Shown here: positions 9,289 to 17,996 of the stretch, piece after piece | How the letters are laid out: each line of letters begins with the position of its first letter | Numbering within the stretch: the first letter of the stretch is position 1 | Source of the DNA: an uncultured Clostridia bacterium | GTDB taxonomy: Bacteria > Bacillota > Clostridia > Oscillospirales > CAG-272 | DNA: 64,000 nt | Direction: 5' to 3' | Assembly (NCBI GenBank): GCA_944381085.1 | Contig: CALWJX010000003.1 | Location: forward strand, 80,616 to 144,615 | Notes under the pieces: generated by a model | Told to the model about the DNA's origin: nothing | What the model saw: only the letters and a program-made list of their open reading frames with translations | The model's database searches: none | Made by a program: the position numbers and the translations under genes

Positions 9289-9373
9289 AATCAAGATAAA
9301 AGCAAAGTTTTAATATTAACCGATTTTATAAATATTAACTCAATATGTGGAATGTAAAAAATTTGTATTCCTC

Positions 9374-9402
9374 TTGATTTTTCGCTTAAAATCATTTATA
9401 AT
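9374..9402 (+). promoter_or_regulatory. guaA: Promoter of the GMP synthase gene
   Basis: TTGATT (9374-9379), 17-nt spacer, TATAAT (9397-9402), 95 nt before the ATG. A small hairpin (CAGTCGC/GCGACTG, 9418-9441) lies in the leader. No purine-riboswitch signature was found between promoter and gene. Confidence 0.7.
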
Positions 9403-9496
9403 ATTAAATAGATATTGCAGTCGCTTTTTGCCTCGCGACTGTAAAGGTACTTTTAAAAATTTTCATTTCAAGCCGATTACCGGCAGGAGGATATCA

Positions 9497-10480
9497 ATGC
9501 AGAATCAAAACAAAAGACCCGACTCTATGGAAAGAATAACAACGGCTGCTCTTGCCGAAAAATTTATTGACGAACAAATATTAAGTATCAAAGCACAGGT
9601 AGGTGACGGGAAGGTTTTGCTCGCGCTGTCCGGCGGTGTAGACAGTTCTGTGGTTGCCGCGCTGCTGATAAAGGCTATCGGAAAACAGCTCACCTGCGTG
9701 CATGTGAACCACGGTCTTATGCGCAAGGGAGAGTCTGAGCAGGTAATTGAAGTTTTCAAGAATCAGCTCGGCGCAAATCTTATATATGTAGACGCAACCG
9801 ACCGTTTTCTCGATTTGCTTGAGGGAGTGTCCGACCCCGAACAGAAGAGAAAAATAATCGGGGGAGAATTTATAAAAGTATTTGATGAAGAAGCCCGGAA
9901 ACTTGAGGGCATTTCTTTCCTAGCGCAGGGCACTATATACCCCGATATTCTTGAATCCGACGGAATAAAAGCACACCACAACGTCGGAGGACTTCCTCAG
10001 AAAATGGAATTTGAACTTGTAGAGCCTATAAAATTGCTTTTCAAAGACGAAGTGCGGGTGGTTGGACATGCTTTGGGTCTTCCTGACAGTATGGTCAACC
10101 GTCAGCCCTTCCCCGGTCCCGGACTCGGTGTGCGCTGCCCCGGTGCCATTACCCGAGACAGACTTTTAACCCTGCGCGAATCGGACGCCATTCTGCGTGA
10201 AGAATTTGAAAACGCGGGGCTTGCGGGAAAAGTATGGCAGTTCTTCACGGTTGTGCCGGATTTCCGCTCAACCGGCATCAGAAACGGAAAGAGAGTTTTT
10301 GACAGAATTGTAATTATACGCGCGGTCAACACCGTAGACGCTATGAGCGCCACCGTCCCCGAAATAGAATGGGCGGTACTCAAGAAGATTACCGACAGAA
10401 TACTTAACGAGGTGCCGGGCGCCGGACGTGTGCTTTACGACCTCAGTCCCAAGGAGCCCGCAACCATCGAATATGAATGA
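9497..10480 (+). CDS. guaA: GMP synthase ATP-pyrophosphatase subunit, no glutaminase domain
   Basis: 327 residues. The start is ATG 9497, preceded by GGCAGGAGG. Residues about 46-52 form the SGGVDSS pyrophosphatase P-loop; the XMP-binding and dimerisation parts follow (RQPFPGPGLGVRCPG, and the C-terminal end DLSPKEPATIEYE). The enzyme adenylates XMP and aminates it to GMP. Ordinary bacterial GuaA is about 510-520 residues because a class I glutaminase domain precedes this part; here nothing of that domain is present, and the in-frame upstream extension to 9347 has no glutaminase motifs and contains the promoter. The two-protein arrangement is normal in archaea. Either a separate glutaminase subunit is encoded elsewhere or the enzyme uses ammonia. 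Confidence 0.92.
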   Translation: MQNQNKRPDSMERITTAALAEKFIDEQILSIKAQVGDGKVLLALSGGVDSSVVAALLIKAIGKQLTCVHVNHGLMRKGESEQVIEVFKNQLGANLIYVDATDRFLDLLEGVSDPEQKRKIIGGEFIKVFDEEARKLEGISFLAQGTIYPDILESDGIKAHHNVGGLPQKMEFELVEPIKLLFKDEVRVVGHALGLPDSMVNRQPFPGPGLGVRCPGAITRDRLLTLRESDAILREEFENAGLAGKVWQFFTVVPDFRSTGIRNGKRVFDRIVIIRAVNTVDAMSATVPEIEWAVLKKITDRILNEVPGAGRVLYDLSPKEPATIEYE

Positions 10481-10662
10481 TTCACGTGTGTCGGTCTTCG
10501 ATAAAATTATATAAAAATAAAATCGGGCGCAGAAAAAAATCAAGAAATTCAGACCATTACCGGTACAGGCGCGTACAGTTTATCAATTTATGCGCGTAAC
10601 ACGCAAAAGCTACGGTTTACCGGAGCCGCCGTTCCGAAATAATGGATTTAAATTACATATTA

Positions 10663-10772
10663 CAATTAAATTAAGATGTCCCCGCCTCAAAAGAAGACGG
10701 GCGCCGCTTGATTTTTCAGCGGGGAAAAATCTCCCGCTGAAAGCATTGAATGACGGGCTTTGCCCTTATAAC
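10663..10772. repeat. Dispersed hairpin element, copy B (inverted)
   Basis: Reverse complement of the element at 21556-21647: the stem TTTTTCAGCGGGG/CTCCCGCTGAAA lies at 10711-10743 with the flanks CATTGAATGACGGG and ATTAAGAT, plus a GC-rich insertion (10678-10702) not in the other copies. It fills most of the gap between guaA and the next gene and ends just before that gene's ribosome binding site. Confidence 0.7.
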
Positions 10773-10789
10773 AGAAAGGCATTTTAACT

Positions 10790-11776
10790 ATGAGCATCAG
10801 AATTGGAATTTACGGATACGGAAATCTCGGCAGGGGTGTGGAAGCCGCAATAAGAAAAAACGCGGATATGAAGCTTGAAGCTATATTCACCCGCCGCGAC
10901 CCCAAAAGTGTAAATATTCTTACCGAAAATGTCGGCGTATACCACGCCGATGAGGCTTTGAAAATGACCGGAGATATTGACGTTATGATTCTTTGCGGCG
11001 GAAGCGCGACAGACCTTCCGACCCAGACTCCCGCGCTGGCAAAGCTTTACAATGTCATTGACAGTTTCGACACGCACGCCAAAATTCCCGAGCACTTTGA
11101 GGCGGTGGACAAAGCCGCGTCGGAAGGCGGAAAAACAGCTATTATATCGGTAGGATGGGACCCCGGTCTGTTCTCGCTCAACCGTCTTTACGCCGAGGCT
11201 ATTTTGCCCGACGGAAAGGATTACACATTCTGGGGAAAAGGCGTAAGCCAGGGGCACTCCGACGCCATACGCCGTATTGAAGGCGTGGCCGACGCCAAGC
11301 AATATACAATACCGGTAGAATCCGCGCTTGAAGCGGTAAGAAGCGGAAAGAATCCGGAACTTACCACAAGGCAGAAGCACACACGCGAGTGTTTTGTCGT
11401 AGCCAAGGAAGGCGCGGACCTTAAGCGCATTGAGAACGAAATAAAAACCATGCCGAATTATTTTGCGGACTACGATACCACGGTTCATTTTATCAGCCGT
11501 GAAGAATTTGAAAAAAATCACAGCGGAATACCTCACGGCGGGTTTGTCATAAGAAGCGGGTATACCGGAATAAACAATCAAAACAAACATATAATCGAAT
11601 ACAGCCTGAAACTCGATTCAAATCCCGAGTTTACCTCCTCCGTACTCGTGGCTTATGCGAGAGCGGCATACCGTATGTCGTCAGAAGGACAGAAAGGCTG
11701 CAAAACGGTTTTTGATATACCTCCGGCGTATCTCAGCCCGAAAACCGGAGAAGAAATCAGAAAATCTTTACTGTAA
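10790..11776 (+). CDS. ddh: meso-diaminopimelate D-dehydrogenase
   Basis: 328 residues, the usual length. N-terminal Rossmann fold with GYGNLG (about 8-13) for NADP(H); DSFDTHAKIPEH, SVGWDPGLFSLNR and the substrate-binding part GKGVSQGHSDAIRRI are characteristic of the family. The enzyme makes meso-diaminopimelate from tetrahydrodipicolinate, ammonia and NADPH in one step, supplying peptidoglycan cross-links and lysine. Start ATG follows GAAAGGC. Flanked upstream by repeat copy B; a separate promoter was not located with confidence. A hairpin at 11815-11845 (AATCCTTA/TAAGGATT) follows the gene without a U-run. Confidence 0.95.
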   Translation: MSIRIGIYGYGNLGRGVEAAIRKNADMKLEAIFTRRDPKSVNILTENVGVYHADEALKMTGDIDVMILCGGSATDLPTQTPALAKLYNVIDSFDTHAKIPEHFEAVDKAASEGGKTAIISVGWDPGLFSLNRLYAEAILPDGKDYTFWGKGVSQGHSDAIRRIEGVADAKQYTIPVESALEAVRSGKNPELTTRQKHTRECFVVAKEGADLKRIENEIKTMPNYFADYDTTVHFISREEFEKNHSGIPHGGFVIRSGYTGINNQNKHIIEYSLKLDSNPEFTSSVLVAYARAAYRMSSEGQKGCKTVFDIPPAYLSPKTGEEIRKSLL

Positions 11777-11950
11777 TAAATATTGATTATTATTCCTTAT
11801 TGCCGAAACAGACCAATCCTTATAAATACTGACTTTTTAAGGATTAAAACGCCTGAAACAGCAGTGATTCTTGACACTTCGGCATCAAAATGGTATCGTA
11901 TTTTTAATGGCAATATAAAACTGTAGTATTTACAGATATAAGGAAATACC

Positions 11951-12310
11951 ATGCTATGCGAAGAGGTTATGATTATGCAAAAATGGTGTACTGAAGATTG
12001 GCAATTTGAATTAACGGCAATAGAGGGAAAAGCGGGGCACTGTCGGCTTGGATTGGAAAAAGGAGATAAATTTGTCTTTTCATATGAATGTCCTGCCGGA
12101 ATGTGTCCTAAAACAATGATAAAAGTATACACATGGTGTGAAGTTATCCGATGTGGCGGTGATTTTACATATAGAGGTGAAAAGGAAAAATACGAGATGA
12201 ATATACCGTGTGCTGATGGCTGTATACAATTTCATCTTAAAGCAACTCCTATTAACCGGGATAAAAACGGAAAGCCTCTGCCAAACGGTCCCAGGCCAAA
12301 AGATGAGTAA
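11951..12310 (+). CDS. TIGR04076-family small Cys-containing protein
   Basis: 119 residues if started at 11951 (upstream GGAAAT), or 111 from ATG 11975 (upstream AGAGG); the choice is open. The pattern GHCRLGLEKGDKF, CPAGMCPK and the closing CADGCIQFHLKA match the TIGR04076 family of short conserved proteins found in Clostridia and other anaerobes. Function is unknown; conserved cysteines suggest metal or redox involvement. Freestanding gene; possible promoter TTGACA (11870-11875) with a weak TATCGT 17 nt later. Confidence 0.8.
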   Translation: MLCEEVMIMQKWCTEDWQFELTAIEGKAGHCRLGLEKGDKFVFSYECPAGMCPKTMIKVYTWCEVIRCGGDFTYRGEKEKYEMNIPCADGCIQFHLKATPINRDKNGKPLPNGPRPKDE

Positions 12311-12502
12311 CCTCTGATTACAAATGTAATCTTTACCCGGTTAAAGTCTAATTTACATTAAGGGTTGGTGAGCTTCCCAACAAGAAAACATTACTTTTAC
12401 TATCGCAAAAAACGAGTGTTTTCACGGAAAAGGCGCGCTTTTTCTATGCTTGTCACGGAACTTTTAAAGAATTTCTTGTAAATTGAGGCTTTTTCCTGAC
12501 TT

Positions 12503-12531
12503 TTGTTAACACCTGCCAAAAGAGATAAAAT
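12503..12531 (+). promoter_or_regulatory. Probable promoter of the 12.6 kb ABC operon
   Basis: TTGTTA (12503-12508), 17-nt spacer, TAAAAT (12526-12531), with an alternative TATAAT a few bases downstream. It precedes the hairpin at 12556-12592. The rest of the 330-bp gap 12311-12640 holds only small AT-rich hairpins. Confidence 0.5.
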
Positions 12532-12555
12532 AAAAATATATAATGAAATATTTTT

Positions 12556-12592
12556 GACTGCCGGAATCTTCCCTGAATTCACGGCAGTCTTT
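12556..12592 (+). terminator. Leader hairpin with U-run before the ABC operon (possible attenuator)
   Basis: GACTGCCG (12556-12563) pairs with CGGCAGTC (12582-12589), followed by TTT. It lies between the putative promoter and the ribosome binding site of the ATPase gene. It could cut short the transcript under some condition, or it could be the terminator of an unseen short RNA. Confidence 0.5.
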
Positions 12593-12640
12593 AACATAAT
12601 TTCGTAATTAAAACATATTTTAAAGAAAGGGGATGATACC

Positions 12641-13342
12641 ATGAGCTATATTGAGGTTCAGAACGTGAAAAAGGACTATAAGAGCGGAGAGCTTAAAGTC
12701 ACCGCTCTGCATGACGTCAGTTTTCAGATTGAAAAAGGAGAAATCTGTGTAATAGTCGGAGAATCCGGAGCCGGCAAGACGACCCTGCTGAACATTCTCG
12801 GAGGCATGGATACTCTTACGGAAGGCAGAATTTACGTGGACGGACAGGAGATATCGGCTTACAATTCCAGACAGCTTACCGAATACAGAAGAAAAGACAT
12901 AGGCTTTGTTTTTCAGTTTTACAATCTCATTCCCAACCTTACCGCGCTTGAAAATGTAGAAATAGCCGCTCAGCTTAACCGCAACTCTCAGGACGCCGCC
13001 ACAGTTCTCGGTCAGGTCGGGCTTGAGCACAGAATTCAGAATTTCCCGGCACAGCTTTCGGGCGGAGAACAGCAAAGAGTCGCCATAGCCCGCGCGCTCG
13101 CGAAAAATCCGAAGCTGTTGCTGTGCGACGAACCTACGGGAGCGCTTGATTACAACACCGGCAAAACAATTCTCAAACTGCTTCAGGACACCGGTCGGAA
13201 CACCGGCATGACCGTTGTGATAATTACTCACAATAAAGCGCTTTGCGATATGGCGGACAGGGTCATCAAAATAAAAAGCGGCACTGTCTCTTCATCATAC
13301 ATAAACCCGACGCCCACCCCGGTGGAAAACATTGAATGGTAA
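12641..13342 (+). CDS. ABC transporter ATP-binding protein (MacB/LolD type)
   Basis: 233 residues. Walker [10 protein letters not shown] (about 40-48), Q-loop in [16 protein letters not shown], signature LSGGEQQRV (about 139-147), Walker [13 protein letters not shown]. This sequence group pairs with FtsX-like permeases in mechanotransmission-type ABC systems that act on envelope lipids, peptides or lipoproteins rather than importing sugars. The ATG follows AAAGAAAGGGG. The permease gene starts 47 nt downstream on the same strand, so the two form one operon with the leader hairpin at 12556-12592. Confidence 0.93.
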   Translation: MSYIEVQNVKKDYKSGELKVTALHDVSFQIEKGEICVIVGESGAGKTTLLNILGGMDTLTEGRIYVDGQEISAYNSRQLTEYRRKDIGFVFQFYNLIPNLTALENVEIAAQLNRNSQDAATVLGQVGLEHRIQNFPAQLSGGEQQRVAIARALAKNPKLLLCDEPTGALDYNTGKTILKLLQDTGRNTGMTVVIITHNKALCDMADRVIKIKSGTVSSSYINPTPTPVENIEW

Positions 13343-13388
13343 AGAATATTAAAATGTCTGCAAAAATTCAAGAAAGGAATGGCAGGAT

Positions 13389-15827
13389 ATGAACAAATAC
13401 ATAATGAAGTCTCTGTTCCGCTCCCTTAAATCGTCAATGGGCAGATATCTTTCAATCTTCGCCATTATCGCGCTTGGGGTCGGTTTTTTCGCGGGACTGA
13501 AAAATTGCCGCCCCGCAATGGTATCGTCAGCGGACGGTTACTTTGAAAAATACAATTTGTACGACTTAAGGGTAATATCAACCTTGGGACTTGACAAAGA
13601 TGACATAAACGATTTTTCCGAGCTTTCGGAATTCAAGGACATTGAAGGCGCTTATTCCGAAACTCTTTATATTTCCTCGCAAAAGGCATCCGGAGTCTTT
13701 ACGGTATCAACCTTAACAAATACTGTCAACCTTCCGCAGCTGCTTTACGGACAGATGCCGTCCGAAAAGGACGAATGCATAGTTGACGCGAGCGTATTCG
13801 GCGAGGACGACATCGGAAAAACAATAACCATAACCGATGAAAACAGCGGGGAAAGTCTGAACAGCTTTTCCGAGAAAACATACAAAATAACCGGAATCGC
13901 CGCGTCCCCCGAATATATAAGCTCGGACAGAGGCACGACCTCTTTGGGAGACGGAAGCGTTATGGGATACATTTATGTGCATCCCGACTCATATACGGGA
14001 GATGTATTCAGCGTAATATACCTGACATTCAGCGAAAAATTTGACCTGTACAGCGATGAATACGACGAATTTTCCGAAACCGCCTCGCAAAAGGCGGAGC
14101 TTGTGCTTGAGGAATGCGCTCAAAGACGCAAAAACGAGCTTGTGGACGCGCTCGCCCCGATTCTTGGGCAGGAAGCCGCCGAGGAAATAATAGGCGAGCC
14201 GACTCTCTATGTTTTAAACCGTGACAGCAATACCGGAGTCGCGCTCTATGAAAACGACACCGCCATAGTATCAAGTATCGCAAATGTCTTCCCTGTTTTC
14301 TTCGTTCTAATCGCGGTGCTTGTATGCATGACCACCATGTCGCGTATGGTAAACGACGAAAGAACCCAGATAGGCACGCTTAAAGCTTTGGGATGCGGCA
14401 ATGTGTCAATTGCCATGAAATACATCCTGTACTCTTCAAGCTCGGCTCTGTTCGGATGTCTTGCGGGATTCTTTTTGGGCACCTATATTATGCCAAAGGT
14501 AATATGGACCATTTACCAAGCCCGTTATACGCTACCCGACCCGAATTACGATTTCGATACACTTATGTTCTTCATGTGTATAATCGCTTCCCTTGTCTGT
14601 TCGGTAGGCGTTACATCCTACTCATGCTTCCGTGACCTGCACGAAAAACCCGCCGAGCTTATCAGACCGAAATCCCCTAAGGCCGGAAAAAAGATATTTC
14701 TTGAAAAAATCGGCGTTGTCTGGAAAAGACTTTCTTTTCTCAATAAAGTATGCCTCAGAAACACTTTCAGATACAAAAAGAGGATGTTCATGATGCTTGT
14801 CGGAATCTGCGGATGTACCGCCCTGCTCGTAACCGGTTTCGGACTTAAAGACTCCATCGCGAATGTGGTAAACGACCAATATGATGAAATCTTTAACTAT
14901 AACCTCAGTGTTTCGGTAAATGATTCCGCCACTCAGGAGGACATAGACAGAATTTCACAAATCTGGAGAGATGACAGTGAGCAGTACGTATTTGTATATC
15001 AGGAACAGTCTGACATAGTATCCTCAAGCGCTTCAAAAAGCGCTTATGTAGTCGCTTCCGAAAAAAATTCCCTCGAAAACTTTGTATATCTTCACAATGG
15101 CGGGGAAGCCATAGCATACCCGGAGGGGAACAACGCGGTTATTACCGAAAAACTTGCGGAAAATCTGTCCGTAGAAGTGGGAGACAGCATAACCGTAAAA
15201 GACAGGCAATATACAGTAAGCGGCATATGCGACAACTATATAAACAACTATGTGTATATTGAAAACACCGACACCGAAGTATTTCCGTTAAACAGGGCTT
15301 ACATTACGGTAAAAAGTGACGCCGATATGGGAAAGCTCTCCGCCTCAATCCGCCAGGACAGCAGCTGCTCAAGCGTATATGAGCTTGAAACCGAACGCAG
15401 ACAGATAAACGACTCCTTGTCAAGCATGGATTATATAGTCGCCGTGGTTATTCTCTGCTCCGGAGCATTGGCGTTTATAGTTCTTTACAATCTTACAAAT
15501 ATAAACATCATCGAAAGGCAGCGTGAAATCGCCACCGTCAAGGTGCTTGGATTCAACCGCATGGAAGCGTCTTCCTATGTTCTTCGCGACAACATTATTC
15601 TCTCCGTTATCGGAGGAATTGTAGGTCTTCCGCTTGGCAAGCTTTTGCACTTCTATGTCATGTCGCAAATACAGGTCGATATGATCAATTTTGACATGAG
15701 AATAAGTGTATGGAGCTATGTATTCGCCATATCCCTTACTTTGATTTTCACACTTGTTTCCAATTTCTTTATGAATTTCAAGATAAATAAGATAAACATG
15801 TCGGAATCATTGAAATCAATCGAATAA
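13389..15827 (+). CDS. FtsX-like ABC transporter permease
   Basis: 812 residues. An N-terminal membrane helix (about 20-40) leads into an extracytoplasmic domain (about 45-280), then three helices (about 288-310, 340-365, 385-410); the second half repeats the pattern with a helix near 460, a second ectodomain (about 485-660) and three helices (about 668-690, 720-745, 775-800). This two-fold FtsX/MacB layout is typical of Firmicute permeases partnering LolD-type ATPases, often for antimicrobial peptide or envelope stress. The ATG follows AGAAAGG. The cargo cannot be told from sequence, and no two-component system lies next to the operon. Confidence 0.9.
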   Translation: MNKYIMKSLFRSLKSSMGRYLSIFAIIALGVGFFAGLKNCRPAMVSSADGYFEKYNLYDLRVISTLGLDKDDINDFSELSEFKDIEGAYSETLYISSQKASGVFTVSTLTNTVNLPQLLYGQMPSEKDECIVDASVFGEDDIGKTITITDENSGESLNSFSEKTYKITGIAASPEYISSDRGTTSLGDGSVMGYIYVHPDSYTGDVFSVIYLTFSEKFDLYSDEYDEFSETASQKAELVLEECAQRRKNELVDALAPILGQEAAEEIIGEPTLYVLNRDSNTGVALYENDTAIVSSIANVFPVFFVLIAVLVCMTTMSRMVNDERTQIGTLKALGCGNVSIAMKYILYSSSSALFGCLAGFFLGTYIMPKVIWTIYQARYTLPDPNYDFDTLMFFMCIIASLVCSVGVTSYSCFRDLHEKPAELIRPKSPKAGKKIFLEKIGVVWKRLSFLNKVCLRNTFRYKKRMFMMLVGICGCTALLVTGFGLKDSIANVVNDQYDEIFNYNLSVSVNDSATQEDIDRISQIWRDDSEQYVFVYQEQSDIVSSSASKSAYVVASEKNSLENFVYLHNGGEAIAYPEGNNAVITEKLAENLSVEVGDSITVKDRQYTVSGICDNYINNYVYIENTDTEVFPLNRAYITVKSDADMGKLSASIRQDSSCSSVYELETERRQINDSLSSMDYIVAVVILCSGALAFIVLYNLTNINIIERQREIATVKVLGFNRMEASSYVLRDNIILSVIGGIVGLPLGKLLHFYVMSQIQVDMINFDMRISVWSYVFAISLTLIFTLVSNFFMNFKINKINMSESLKSIE

Positions 15828-15923
15828 GGCGAAAAGTCCGACAAAACCGGATTAAAGTCCGTGTTTGATTTAAATACCTGCTTTCTCGGGTGAAACGTAC
15901 AAGTCTGCAAAAAAGAATAATAA

Positions 15924-15976
15924 AAAGCTCTCTTACGATAGAATAAAAGTAAAACTATCGTAGGAGGGCTTTTATA
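15924..15976. terminator. Strong bidirectional terminator, 18-bp stem
   Basis: AAAGCTCTCTTACGATAG (15924-15941) pairs with 15955-15972 with two G-U wobbles and a 13-nt loop, then TTTTAT. A smaller hairpin CGCGGA-AAAG-TCCGCG follows at 15977-15992. It separates the ABC operon from the convergent flavodoxin/aldo-keto reductase gene. Confidence 0.85.
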
Positions 15977-16041
15977 CGCGGAAAAGTCCGCGCATTGAAA
16001 ATGGAATTATAAATTATTTACCTATATATAAGATTATCTTA

Positions 16042-17532
16042 TCAATACCAATCGTGTTTCTCTCCGCGGTCGAGAGCAGCAATCCGCGTCATTTCCTCGT
16101 CTGTCAGAGAAAAATCAAATACCGATATGTTCTCGCGTATATGGTCGGGATCAGAGGAGCCGGGGATTGCCGCCACTCCGCGCTGCAAATGCCAGCGGAG
16201 AATAACCTGCGCAGCTGTGCGGTCGTGCGCTTCGGCAATGGCAAGTATAGTGGGATCGTTCAGTATCTCACTTGTGTGTCCTCTGCCGCCGAACGGATAC
16301 CACGCCTGCATGACAATACCCAAATCGTGCATATACGGCACTACGTCACGCTCCTGATAATAAATATGAATTTCATTCTGTACGAGTGCGGGCATAATAT
16401 CCACCTGCGCGATAAAGTCGTCGATTTCCTCAATATACCAATTAGACAAACCAAGTGAGCGTATCTGTCCGCTTTCCGCAAACTCTTCCATTGCTTTGTA
16501 TGCTTTTACGTCGTTCGTATCGGGATGGTGTAAAAGCATCATGTCGACGTAGCCGATATTCAATCTGTCCAGACACGCCTGAATGGAGTGTTCGGGATTT
16601 GCCATTTCGCTACCCGGATAGATTTTTGTAATTACAAATATGTCTTCCCGCTCAACGATTCCGTCGTCAATCGCCTCGCGTATAGCCTCTCCTATTTCTT
16701 CTTCGTTGCCATATGCAGACGCCGTATCGATCAGACGCACGCCGCTTTCCAATGCCGTGCGAACCGAATTTTTGCAGGTATCGCCATGTAATGAATATGT
16801 CCCAAGCCCCAAAACAGGCATTTCATAACCGCTGTTTAACATGACTGTGGGAGCGTGTCCGTTTACGCCGCTTTTCAAATCGAAATCCGAAACATCGTCC
16901 GTAAAATTCAAGTTCAAATCCTCCAACCATTGTTGTATCGTTTGGGCGTTTTCGTTGCCCGGAAACCGTCTGCCTTCCAGCCATTCGGCGTCTTCCGCCA
17001 AAGAGTGCAGATTATCGTCGCTTGAACCTATACCGCTGGAACCGGAAGTACAGAACGGTACAATAGTCTTTCCCGAAAAATCGTAGCTTTCCAAAAAGGT
17101 ATATACTATTTTCGGCGCCTGCCCGTGCCAAATAGGATAACCGAGAAAGATTGTTTCAAAGTCCTGCATATTTTCGACCGTATTGGCAATAGCGGGACGA
17201 GCATCAGGATCGGCTTGTTCTATATCTGCTCTGCCGCCGCTGTAGTAATCTAAGTCTTCTTCTGTATAAGGCACTTCGGGAATAATTTCATGAAGTACGC
17301 CCCCCGTTTCGTCGGCAATGATTCCGGCGACAGCCTCTGTGTTACCCGTACAGGAAAAATACGCGACCAGAACATTTCTTTCGGTTATATCGGGCAAAGT
17401 TGTCCCGCTGACGTTATTATTGTTATTATTATTATTGTCGTTGTTATTGTTTCCGCCCGTATTGTTCGTGCAAGCAGACACTCCCAAAAGTACAAGCAAT
17501 AAAGAAATGATAAGCGCAAGTGATTTTTTCAT
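16042..17532 (-). CDS. Lipoprotein with fused flavodoxin and aldo-keto reductase domains
   Basis: 496 residues. Residues 1-21 are a lipoprotein signal peptide ending in the lipobox VSAC, so Cys21 would be lipidated and the protein anchored outside the membrane. A low-complexity Asn-rich linker (about 22-42) follows. Residues about 48-210 are a flavodoxin-like domain (LVAYFSCTGNTEAVAG is the FMN phosphate loop). Residues about 228-496 are a complete aldo-keto reductase: LGLGTY start, catalytic Asp and Tyr in DTASAYGN (about 267-272), Lys in TKIYPG (about 302), His in LLHHPD (about 332), and a C-terminal NADPH-site GSSDPDHIRENI. The two domains are commonly separate neighbouring genes in Clostridia. 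An extracellular NADPH-dependent reductase is hard to explain. ATG follows GGAGGTAG. Confidence 0.88.
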   Translation of the reverse strand: MKKSLALIISLLLVLLGVSACTNNTGGNNNNDNNNNNNNNVSGTTLPDITERNVLVAYFSCTGNTEAVAGIIADETGGVLHEIIPEVPYTEEDLDYYSGGRADIEQADPDARPAIANTVENMQDFETIFLGYPIWHGQAPKIVYTFLESYDFSGKTIVPFCTSGSSGIGSSDDNLHSLAEDAEWLEGRRFPGNENAQTIQQWLEDLNLNFTDDVSDFDLKSGVNGHAPTVMLNSGYEMPVLGLGTYSLHGDTCKNSVRTALESGVRLIDTASAYGNEEEIGEAIREAIDDGIVEREDIFVITKIYPGSEMANPEHSIQACLDRLNIGYVDMMLLHHPDTNDVKAYKAMEEFAESGQIRSLGLSNWYIEEIDDFIAQVDIMPALVQNEIHIYYQERDVVPYMHDLGIVMQAWYPFGGRGHTSEILNDPTILAIAEAHDRTAAQVILRWHLQRGVAAIPGSSDPDHIRENISVFDFSLTDEEMTRIAALDRGEKHDWY

Positions 17533-17652
17533 ATGTACTTTTTTCTACCTCCTTATCAGCGGTTCCCGAAGAAAGATTTCATGACGTAGTCCGTCGTAAT
17601 AATCGTTTATCTCCTCCTTACAGATACATCCGCCCGATTTACCTTTGTGACT

Positions 17653-17996
17653 TTATCTGTATGCCTTTTCAAACACACCCGCGCAGTCGGCGTCGTCCAT
17701 CTCACAGGGGTTGGCGAGGAACAGACCGCCCATCGTCTCGCGCGCGTTGACGGCGAGCGTCATACATTCTTCCTTGACAATGCCGTAGTCGCTCATCTTC
17801 AGATTGTCCACGCCGCAAGCCTTTTGCAAAGCAATAAGGGCGGTTAAAAAATCTTCAGGCTTGTCGGCTTCGGGCATTCCCATTGTGCGAGCCATTTTGA
17901 CAAACTGCCCGTCGCAGGCGTGTTTTTCAATGAAATAACGGGCAAACTCCACGGAAATCATGATCAGTCCCGCACCGTGCGGCAGATTGTGGTGGT
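17653..17996 (-). pseudogene. Iron-containing alcohol dehydrogenase, C-terminal fragment
   Basis: About 114 residues with YHHNLPHGAGL at the beginning, which corresponds to the metal-binding His region in the C-terminal half of group III (iron-dependent) alcohol dehydrogenases, continuing to a normal-looking C terminus KAYR. The first two thirds of the enzyme (about 270 residues, with the NAD-binding domain) are missing. Upstream of YHH the reading frame is antisense to the lysR gene, so the break lies near 17994-18000. The remnant cannot be functional. Confidence 0.8.

Noticed and set aside
9347..9496. Upstream in-frame extension of guaA as the missing glutaminase
   Set aside because: It is only 50 codons, has none of the Cys, His or Glu motifs and includes the promoter.
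9214..9496. A purine riboswitch before guaA
   Set aside because: No conserved purine-aptamer core was found; only small hairpins are present.
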